Assembly: GCA_963814985.1 (NCBI GenBank)
Contig: CAWFFV010000031.1
Location: forward strand, 62,001-126,000
Length of the DNA stretch: 64,000 bases
Direction: 5' to 3'
DNA from: CAWFFV01 sp963814985
GTDB lineage: Bacteria > Chloroflexota > Ktedonobacteria > Ktedonobacterales > Ktedonobacteraceae
Part shown: positions 56,523 to 64,000 of the stretch, piece by piece
How positions within the stretch are numbered: position 1 is the stretch's first letter
Layout: every line of letters starts with the position of its first letter
The notes under the pieces: generated by a model
What the model saw: only the letters and a program-made list of their open reading frames with translations
What the model was told of the DNA's origin: nothing
The model's database searches: none
Program-made: the position numbers and the translations under genes

Positions 56523-56595
56523 GTTGAGTGGATTTTGTCGCCTGTGGTGGAGGTTGCGCCGCAACCTCCACCACAGGCGACAAAATCCACTCAAC
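56523..56595. repeat. 73-bp near-perfect palindrome, R2/R3-related
   Basis: GTTGAGTGGATTTTGTCGCC continues to TGTGGTGGAGGTTGCG and is mirrored exactly. It is preceded by TCTCAGCGCCTACAGCGCTTCG, which resembles the end module of R2 elements in reverse. It lies in the gap 56386-56661, which has no gene. Confidence 0.8.
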
Positions 56596-56604
56596 ACGAA
56601 AAAA

Positions 56605-56624
56605 GGCACCTCTTGAGAGGTGCC
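56605..56624 (-). terminator. Terminator of the coiled-coil protein gene
   Basis: GGCACCTC-TTGA-GAGGTGCC; on the minus strand it is followed by TTTTTT, and the coiled-coil gene ends 38 bases before it. Confidence 0.85.
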
Positions 56625-56661
56625 ATTAGATATATATAAAAAAGTCAGATCAGAAAAAATT

Positions 56662-57059
56662 TTACAATACAAAACTATCAGCAAGTGGACTACGAGCATT
56701 CCCATTGTCTCGCTTCTCACCATTCAAATTGACAGTTTGCGGTTGCCCGCCTGTCTGGCGTCCGGTCTGCCCATAATTGCCCTGTGTGGGTGCCATGGGA
56801 GGTGGCGCATTTTGTATATTTTGCAAACTTTGCAAGGCAGCCTGCGTTTGTGAATTCATAACCACAGCTGCGCCCGGCTCTGTTGCAAGCTGAATAGTCT
56901 TGCCTTCGATAACCACAGCTATGCCAACACCTCTTCGTAGGTCTGCTAGCTGACGGCGCAATTCGCGATTTTCTCAGCTTCCAACGCATCCATCAACTTT
57001 TTTTGCTCAAGTAGCATCTGTGCGATGCCTTCAAAACCTGCGCTAGCAGCACGATCCAT
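56662..57059 (-). CDS. Small coiled-coil protein of unknown function, frameshifted
   Basis: About 131 residues after repair. The N-terminus MDRAASAGFEGIAQMLLEQK runs into a predicted coiled coil (KLMDALEAE then RELRRQLADLRRG) and a short beta-like VGIAVVIEGKTIQLA; the C-terminal half is disordered, rich in Gln, Pro and Gly. One base is missing near 56970 between the two parts. AGGAGG lies 8 bases before the ATG at 57059. I do not recognise a family. Confidence 0.6.
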
Positions 57060-57138
57060 TGTGGATTCCTCCTGCGTACTTCGTGTACCCCAATAAATCT
57101 AGAACAAATTTACCCATCACAGCGCCACGTCTTCCCAT

Positions 57139-58398
57139 CTACGCTGTACCCAACAATGGCACAACACGGTCAAAAATCGCTGCCGCAACATCTGTTTTGG
57201 GCATCACTGGCAAATCTTCCATTGTACCGTCTGCATGAAAGATCAACACTCTATTGGTATCCGTCCCAAAGCCACTATCTACGCGTGTCACATCATTGGC
57301 CACCAGCAGGTCTAACTGCTTTTTGACTAATTTAGTACGCGCCTGAGTCACGAGGTCTTCGGTTTCGGCAGCAAAGCCAACGCGTACGAGACGCTGGCAT
57401 AGTTGCTTGTTCCCATGAGGTGTCTTCAAAGTATTGGTAGCAAGCTCCCCCAGAATATCTGGATTACGTACCAGTTGGATGGAAAATTCACCTTTATTGT
57501 CATATCCCCTCGCCTCACCACTGTCCTTTTTTATTTTTTGTGCTGCTGGTCTGGCCGGACGGAAATCCGCCACCGCAGCACTCATAATAAGTACATCTGC
57601 GTTTGGAATAAAACTCTGGATGGCGTCGTGCATCTGTAGGGCAGTACCGACCTTGTGGAGTTCTACACCATAAGGGGCCGGTAATGCAACAGGGCCTGAT
57701 ATCAGTATAACATGCGCTCCACGGTTCCTTGCTTCTATTGCCAGGGCATAACCCATCTTTCCTGATGAGTGGTTTCCTAGATAGCGTACTGGATCGATTG
57801 GCTCTTGCGTGCCGCCAGCTGTGACAATAATTCGACGACCAGCCAGATCACCATGTTTGCCCAGTGCTATCGAGATGGCTCCTAGTAAAAGCGCGGTTTC
57901 CGGTAAGCGACCCTGTCCTACTACTCCTGAGGCTAATCGTCCCACCTCTGGTTCCACGATATGTGCTCCACGAGCACGTAACAGGGCAAGATTTGCCTGT
58001 GTTGCGGGATGGGTGTACATATTGTGGTGCATTGCAGGAGCCAACACTAATGGTGCTTTCGTCGCTAATGCTACGGCAGTGAGCATATTATCTGCTATGC
58101 CATAAGCAAGCTTCGCCAGAGTGTTGGCAGTTACTGGTACGATTGCCAATAGCTCTGCTTCTTCTGCTAGCGCAATATGGGTTTCTGCGGCTTTCCCCGA
58201 AGCCTCCCACAGATCGCTAAACACGGGCCGATGGCTCATGGTTGCGAAGGTGAGTGGGCGGACAAAATCTTCCGCGTGTTTGGTGACAATGACATCTACA
58301 AGTGCCCCTGCTTGTTGTAGATGGCTAACAAGCTCGACAGCCTTATAAGATGCAATTCCACCACAGATTCCGACGATAATACGCCTGTTCAGTAACAT
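57139..58398 (-). CDS. coaBC: Bifunctional phosphopantothenoylcysteine decarboxylase / ligase
   Basis: 419 residues. The CoaC half is a flavoprotein: IIVGICGGIASYKAVELV, TANTLAKLAYGIADNML, and the catalytic PAMHHNMYTHPAT. The CoaB half has GGTQEPIDPVRYLGNHSSG, SAAVADFRPARPA and the Lys motif QKIKKDSG. The two halves make 4'-phosphopantetheine from phosphopantothenate and Cys with CTP, in coenzyme A synthesis. It is intact, with normal length and motifs. It lies 79 bases past the coiled-coil gene on the same strand. Confidence 0.95.
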   Translation of the reverse strand: MLLNRRIIVGICGGIASYKAVELVSHLQQAGALVDVIVTKHAEDFVRPLTFATMSHRPVFSDLWEASGKAAETHIALAEEAELLAIVPVTANTLAKLAYGIADNMLTAVALATKAPLVLAPAMHHNMYTHPATQANLALLRARGAHIVEPEVGRLASGVVGQGRLPETALLLGAISIALGKHGDLAGRRIIVTAGGTQEPIDPVRYLGNHSSGKMGYALAIEARNRGAHVILISGPVALPAPYGVELHKVGTALQMHDAIQSFIPNADVLIMSAAVADFRPARPAAQKIKKDSGEARGYDNKGEFSIQLVRNPDILGELATNTLKTPHGNKQLCQRLVRVGFAAETEDLVTQARTKLVKKQLDLLVANDVTRVDSGFGTDTNRVLIFHADGTMEDLPVMPKTDVAAAIFDRVVPLLGTA

Positions 58399-58530
58399 CG
58401 CTGCTTACGCGTTTCCTCGTTCTCGGACAGCTTTAATGAGAACAATGTTACAATAGCATACACAGAGACGGTAAAGCAAGGTTCAAGCCAAGAAGTACCA
58501 GCAGGTGCTGCTATAGAGTTAAACGTGGAT

Positions 58531-58568
58531 ACAGGGGAAGATTTGCATATGCTCATCAACTCCCCTGT
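58531..58568 (-). terminator. Hairpin after the FHA-ABC transporter gene
   Basis: ACAGGGGA pairs with TCCCCTGT over a 22-base loop, 49 bases past the transporter stop on the minus strand. No good U tract. Confidence 0.5.
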
Positions 58569-58616
58569 CTTTCACGTTGTTTCCTTTGTTGGTTAACGTT
58601 GCTGATGGGTCCGGGT

Positions 58617-61600
58617 CTATGCTCGTGTGTCCTTCTGTTTCAGGAAGTATGCAGTAGCAAAGCCCAGAACAACAATCATTACAACTAGAATAAACCAGAT
58701 CAGCAAGAGATGGAGGCTGGCTCCTATTTGATCATTTGCAGGGTTTAGGCTGGAGAACAGGGTACCCTTGTAGGAGAAGCCGTCTCCGCCCAGTTTGTCG
58801 CCATGCAAACCAACACTCGAACCCATGCCCGCCATCGCCCAACGTGCCGCGAAAAAAGCTCCCAGGAATTGTAAAACAGGGTTGGTGAGCGGGAAAATGA
58901 TACCTGAGAAGATCACTTGCGGTATCAGGATGATTGGTACCAGACTCATGGCGCGGTCATTGTTGGGTGCAAGCGCCGAGACTGTCAGTCCTACCATCAA
59001 GCCTGCAATAGCCGTAAGGGACATCGTGATGTAAGTTTCCAGGAATGGCGGAAAGAGGATACCTTGCTGGAGGGGAGCCTTCAGGTTTACAAAAAACACG
59101 AGTATTAAGCTTTGGATTAAGCACAAGATACCCAATACCACTATTTTCGAGAACATGTAGGGTACGATACCCAGATTCACGGTACGCTCACGCTTATAGA
59201 TGGGAGCCTCTTTCACGATTTCGCGTGCTCCATTGATACACCCAAACATCACAGCGGCAAAAGCCATGATGAAGAGGATCTTCTGGGCATCACCACCCGA
59301 TCCAGCGGCAATGGTATCTTGCAACAGTTGATTTTTTGATTTACGCTGCTGGGCTGCAAATTGGTCTCCTTGTGGACCGTTAAGCAGGTCAACCACACGT
59401 TGGCAGTCAATCGAGACAATTGGGCCAGAAGTAGCCAGCGGATTTGCCCGCAAGGGACATGAGGCGATGCTGGTAGGATCAAAGGTGCCATGCCCTGCTA
59501 GAAAGAACAGGATCAGACCGATGACGGGTGCCTGTAAGAGCAGAATGGACAGGTTGCCGACGTCATTGCGGAGCAATTCCAGGTAGCGTAGAGAGAGAAT
59601 GCGGAACTGCTTCCACGGGTTACCGCGCTTGGGTGGCTTGACTTCTACTGTTGGTGCCAGAGTGTTCACCCGACTTGCCGGACCTTGATTCAGTGGATCT
59701 GTTACGTAGCGTGCAAAATCGGGCGATTGCTTAAATTTGGCCTCAGCCTCCGCTGGAATGTCTGGATGATCCTCGGTTGGCTCCAGGGCGCTATAAATTT
59801 CGGCAAAGTCGGTCTTGCCAAAATAGGCTTTGGCATCGTTTGGTGGCCCATAGTAGGCCAGACGTCCTCCTTGACATAAGAAGCAGACGTAGTCACAGGT
59901 GTTGATATTGTTTGTGGCGTGTGTGACCAGTACGATGGTGCGGCCCCCATCAGCAAGTTTGCGCAGGAGTAACATCATCTTGCGGTCCAGGCCAGGATCA
60001 AGACCCGAAGTTGGCTCGTCCAGGAAGAAAACGCTAGGATTTGCCAGCAGTTCCAGTGCGATAGAGACACGTTTACGCTGACCGCCAGAGAGTTTGCTGA
60101 CCAGCAACTTGCGTCGGAATTTCATCTCTACATCGTCAAGAACTTCGTCTACGCGCTCTTTGATTTGCTCTTCGGTGAAGTCACTGGGTAAACGTAGCTT
60201 GGCGGCATAATAGAGGGCGCGTTCAACGGACAGATCACGGTGGATAATATCATCCTGGGGAACGTAGCCCAGTTGAGTACTGAAGGCTGCCAGATTGTGG
60301 TAGTAGTCCTGACCATTGTAGAGTACCATGCCCTGCTTTGCCGGACGTAGTCCGTTGAGAGCATCCAGGAGGGTTGATTTTCCTGCGCCAGAACCGCCCA
60401 CCAGGGCAACGAATTTGCGCGGAGGAATAGCAACGGAGATGTCGTTAATCAGGACGGTGTTCTTATTGCCCTCTTTCTTGAGGTGCATGGCATCGATTCG
60501 GATGCTGCTACTTTCGTCGTGTTGTGTGAGTTGTGTCCCAGTATAGGTAAGCTTAAAAGGACCGATACGAATCTCATCACCAGGTTTGAGTAATTGCTGG
60601 TGTATCCGTTGCCCGTTGATATACACATGGTTGGTGCTTCCCAGGTCAACGATACGATATCCCCCTTGTGTCTGCTCCAGACGAGCATGGCGCGCGGAGA
60701 CCTGGGGATGGTCGAGAGCCACCATATTCTCGGCTAAGCGTCCGATGGAGATCTGGGGGGCCGTCAGTGGAATCGGACGGATTTCCGGCACAACGTCCTG
60801 TACTGCTCCACTGCCATCGTTATAGGTCAGAGTAACCATTGTGCCATGTTCATCGCTGATACGGAAAACATCGCCACGTGTAAGTACCTTGCGGAATGGT
60901 TCATCACCTCGGATAGTGCGGCCCTGATAGGTGAGTCCGTTGAGGGTTTTACCACGTGATGGGTGAGGATGGATGAAGACGAGTTGATTGCCATCACGTA
61001 TGATCTGGGCGTGGAAGCCGGAGACAGTTGGGCGATTAATGACAATGTCGTTAGAGGGGTCGCGCCCGATATTGATGATCTGTTTGGTTAATGGGTAGGA
61101 TGGCTGTTCATGGTCGGTGTTGGTGGTGACTACGAGTGTGGGAGTATTTGTACCGCCAGGCCTGTCCTGCCCCACAATTGGTGCACGTTGTGTGCCGCCA
61201 GCATCTAGCATATTTGCTATAGGTGCAGGTGGCGGAGTGGGCCTCTGTGGATAGAAGGCTGTGGTGGGGTTGAAGGGACGGTTTGAGGTGGTTGTACACT
61301 GCTCTGTGGGGTTGGGAATGGTGGGGTGGGCGACTGCTGTACATTCGCCTGGAAGATAAAGGTTGTCCCCGTTCCCAGGATAATCGTGTCACGATCCTTG
61401 AGGGAACTTTGCTGTGTGTCTTGTTGATTGACACTGAGTGTGTTTTGTTTCGCCAGTTTCTGAATACTCCAGGCCCCATTGTTCCATGTGATCTGTGCAT
61501 GCTGTCTTGAAACAGATGGGTCTGAAACCACAATGTCATTGCTTGTGTCACGTCCAAGACTGATGCTTGGTTTGGTAATTTGATAGCTACTGCCAGCCAG

Positions 61601-61672
61601 TGGGCCTGTCAGGAATTTAAGTGTCCCCAGAGTTGGGGGTCCATTTACCACATCCATGAATATTTGCCGCAT
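58617..61672 (-). CDS. FHA-domain ABCG-type transporter, frameshifted
   Basis: About 1018 residues as one polypeptide. Three FHA domains come first: SLGRDTSNDIVVSDPSVSRQ, IGRDPSNDIVINRPTVSGFH and ISIGRLAENMVALDHPQVSA. Next is an ABC ATPase with Walker A GGSGAGKSTLLDAL, signature LSGGQRKRVSIALELL and Walker B VFFLDEPTSGLDPG. Last is an ABC2 membrane domain with six helices and a loop with Cys near IASCPLRANP. FHA domains bind phosphothreonine, so activity is probably set by a Ser/Thr kinase. The first FHA segment and its Pro-rich linker are separated from the rest by one frameshift near 61275. The start at 61672 is the best of several. Confidence 0.87.
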
Positions 61673-62019
61673 ATGGGAGCCGCCAATAGAATGGGGCGAT
61701 AGATACGGCGTCTCCTTTCTGTTATGTCTAATTTTCTCAATTACATAAGTTATAATATTGAGCCACCCACCGTATAGGTAGCACTTCTTCCTCCAGATAC
61801 CCGATGCCACCATGGGCCATTATAATGTAATATAACGCTGAATTACAAGAGTTTTTATTGATGGGCTATCCGCCATTTTTTGTGTTGTTTCGCCTTTGAA
61901 AGACGACATACACATGGGGATGCAGTTTTCTCTGATTCTCTCTCGACAGTCAAGAGGGAGACCACCAAACGTCAATACAATGGAAAACCAGAGAAACATG
62001 CTGGATTAACTTTCTTGCC

Positions 62020-63837
62020 TTAATTACCCCGACTGCCTCCGACTTCAACGAGGTCTGCCCGGATGCGTTGAATATCTTGACCAATCGTCTCTGCTTTAAT
62101 AATATGGAACCGTCCTATATTGCCTGTATGCTGTACATGTGGGCCACCACAAACCTCTTTCGAGAAATCCCCAATCTTGTAGACTTTGACTAAATCACCA
62201 TAACGCTCTCCAAAGAAAGCCAACGCCCCTTGCGAAAGCGCCTGTTGTAAAGACATCACCTCTAAAGTGGTCTGAAGATCACGCTTAATCTGTTGATTTA
62301 CGATCTCCTCAACACGACCTATCTCTTCACTTGTAAGCTTTTTCGAAATGTGAAAAATCAAAGCGAAGCCGCTCTTGTGTGATGTTGCTCCCCATTTGGT
62401 GTACGTTTGTCCCTAGCACATCACGCAGTGCCTGATGAAGTAGATGTGTCGCAGTGTGCAGTTTTGTCGTACTTTCGCTGTGATCAACCAGACCACCTGC
62501 AAACTTTTTCTGATTGGCCTGACGAGAACGCTCCTGATGCCGCTTGAAGAGGATATTGAAGCCATCTAGATCGGCACCCAGGTTCCGTTCCTGTGCAAGC
62601 TCCGCTGTTAAGGTTGGTGGAAAGCCAAAGGTATCAAAGAGTCGAAAGACAGCTTCGCCTGTCAAGACCGTCTCGCCTTGCTGATGTAGTCGGTCTTCCA
62701 ATTTCCGGAACTCACCCGCAGTCCTCGTACCAATGTTTGTCTAAACCGTTCTTCTTCGCGCGTCAATTCATTCAGAATGGTTATTTGTCGCTACTTTCAG
62801 CTCTGGATAGATTGGTCCATAACAAGTGATCACTGCTTGAGCTACTTGAGCAATAAAGGCATGTGGTATACCTAATTCATGACCACATACGTACTGCACG
62901 GCGTATTAACCATCGGCAGATATAGCCTTGCTCTACATTATTTGGAACCACGCCATCGGCAAGAATAAACGTTGCAGCCCTCAGGTGATCAGCGATAATT
63001 GAGGTCAACCTATGCTCTTGTTCAGATGAGAAAATCGCTTTGCTTTCTTGACTCTCACAAAGTTCGCTGATACATTGCATAATGGGTGTGAAAAGATCAG
63101 TAGCATAGATATCAGTGGTTCTCTGATGTATACAAAGCGTTCGTTCCAGGCCAAGGCCAACGTCAATATTACGCTGCTTGAGCGACTCGTATTTACCCTC
63201 TGCCGTCTTGTTGTACTGCATAAAGACGTTATTGCCGATCTCGATATACTTACCACAGCCACAATCCGGGTTGACAACCAGGGCCGTGCAGTGGTCGGCC
63301 TGTATCATAGAAAAGTTCTGAGTCTGGACCACAAGGTCCCGTTTTACCAGAAGGCCCCCACCAGTTATTCTCTCCAGGCAGATAATAAATGCGCTCCTTT
63401 GAAATCCCCAACTCCAACCAGATCTGTACTGCTTCATCGTCGCAAGGAGCAATATTATCACCTGCAAAGACAGTTACAGAGATACGTTCTTGTTCTAACC
63501 CTAATACACCTGTAAACCATTCAAGTGTCCAGCGAATTAATTCCTGTTTCCAGTAATCACCAAGTGACCAGAAACCAAGCATCTCAAAGAAGGTGTTATG
63601 GCTGATATCACCAACCTCTTCAATGTCATCTGTACGCAGGCACTTTTGCACATTTACCAGGCGACGCCCACCAGGATGGCTCTCACCCAACAGATAAGGT
63701 ACTAGCGGATGCATACCAGCACTAATAAACAGCGCGGTCGGATCGTTTTCTGGTACTAGCAGAGCAGAAGGAATACTAGCGTGTCCACGCTCCGCAAAGA
63801 AGTTTACGAAGGCCTGCCTCAATTCATCTCCGGTCAT
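62020..63837 (-). pseudogene. alaS: Short alanyl-tRNA synthetase-like gene, multiply frameshifted
   Basis: Collinear with AlaRS over about 605 residues, covering the catalytic core and editing domain but not the C-Ala domain. Landmarks: ELRQAFVNFFAERGHASIPS, VNVQKCLRTDDIEEVGD, NTFFEMLGFWSLGDYWKQE, NWWGPSGKTGPCGPDSE, LGLERTLCIHQ, and the editing-site HTATHLLHQAL with CGGPHVQHTGNIG. At least four breaks lie near 63300, 62880, 62715-62790 and 62345. Short AlaRS-related proteins without C-Ala exist, so the truncation may be native. An essential gene could not survive these breaks, so either a full alaS is elsewhere or the sequence has errors. AAAGGA precedes the ATG. Confidence 0.85.
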
Positions 63838-63871
63838 GATTTATTCCTTTCTTGCTGGTTAGTACATAAAC

Positions 63872-63940
63872 AAAAAAAACGCCCTTAGATCAACTCTAAG
63901 GACGGGTTGTTATGTCCGTGGTACTAGCCCTTCAATGGAG
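63872..63940 (-). promoter_or_regulatory. T-box-like antiterminator/terminator upstream of the alaS-like gene
   Basis: On the minus strand AAGGGCTAGTACCACGG is close to the T-box consensus AAGGGTGGTACCGCGG. It is followed by a terminator CGTCCTTAGA/TCTAAGGGCG with eight Ts (63879-63872). AAGG and ACGG of the first element can pair with CCGTCCTT of the terminator, as in T-box antiterminators, and a GGAGT/ACTCC hairpin precedes it, like stem III. However, the UGGN that contacts the tRNA end is altered to CTAGT. An alternative reading is the end of a coding frame (EPDVEWEFETPLKG, stop at 63924-63926) plus an ordinary terminator. Confidence 0.5.
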
Positions 63941-64000
63941 TCTCAAACTCCCACTCTACATCTGGCTCCATGATATGCACGACACCAGACGGCCCTGCTA

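Noticed and set aside
63924..64000. C-terminal end of a possible minus-strand gene (EPDVEWEFETPLKG, stop at 63924-63926)
   Set aside because: Only 25 codons are visible, which is too few to call, and the same bases carry T-box-like features. Sequence beyond 64000 would decide.
1..64000. CRISPR array
   Set aside because: No regularly spaced 24-40 base repeats with unique spacers were found, despite the Csx15-like remnant.
1..64000. Prophage or integrated conjugative element
   Set aside because: No integrase, terminase, capsid, relaxase or att-like duplication of the tRNA end was found; the defence genes are the only mobile-type content apart from the small repeats.

Overview
The window looks like chromosome of a filamentous Chloroflexota bacterium, most likely Ktedonobacteria. 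This is inferred from the gene mix: several large sensor kinases with MEDS, PAS or MASE1 inputs, free-standing fasciclin (FAS1) proteins, an FHA-fused ABCG transporter, zinc-ribbon AIM24 and RNase J. Mid-range GC and GC-rich palindromic intergenic repeats agree with this. No marker such as rRNA confirms it.

Layout. 1-2000: start of RNase J, a fasciclin protein and trmD. 2074-11655 is a decaying defence island, all on the minus strand. It holds an AAA ATPase plus TOPRIM-like pair behind a tRNA-Ser-like gene with a consensus promoter, a Csx15-like CRISPR accessory remnant, a YgjP-type metallopeptidase, and a type I restriction-modification locus (hsdM, hsdS, hsdR) broken by frameshifts and by true substitutions in catalytic motifs. 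12146-16414: a MEDS/PAS histidine kinase between two identical 28-bp repeats, then a T4-style RNA-repair pair (polynucleotide kinase/phosphatase and Rnl1-like RNA ligase). 16551-21375: Na+/H+ antiporter, RecQ and a sensor kinase. 21385-24807: a segmental duplication of a fasciclin gene and part of a fic gene, enclosing an intact Fic locus and a Uma2 gene. 24813-28254: HxlR regulator, MASE1 kinase and thioredoxin-like protein, with two near-identical operator-like palindromes.

28408-41151 is mostly metabolism and transport: a deoxyhypusine-synthase-like protein, a transaldolase, an RsmC-like methyltransferase, EamA, TauE and MFS transporters, an amidohydrolase, an FtsB/DivIC-like protein, a class C26 amidotransferase preceded by a probable structured RNA, and a BMP-type lipoprotein. 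41663-58398 is mostly housekeeping and signalling: NYN-domain protein, CDP-alcohol phosphotransferase, PHP phosphoesterase, ArsR, class A PBP, a histidine kinase/response regulator pair, a URO-D family protein, Nudix, MEDS, AIM24 and CoaBC. 58617-63837 holds the FHA-ABCG transporter and a short, multiply frameshifted alaS-like gene behind a T-box-like terminator.

Two themes cut across the window. First, there are families of GC-rich palindromic or MITE-like intergenic repeats, two of them with clear terminal inverted repeats. Second, single-base frameshifts are frequent, often at short homopolymers. Where they are isolated (recQ, PHP, fic and others) they could be indel errors in the assembly. 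In hsd and alaS they are dense, and in hsd they come with nonsense and active-site changes, so real decay is likely there.
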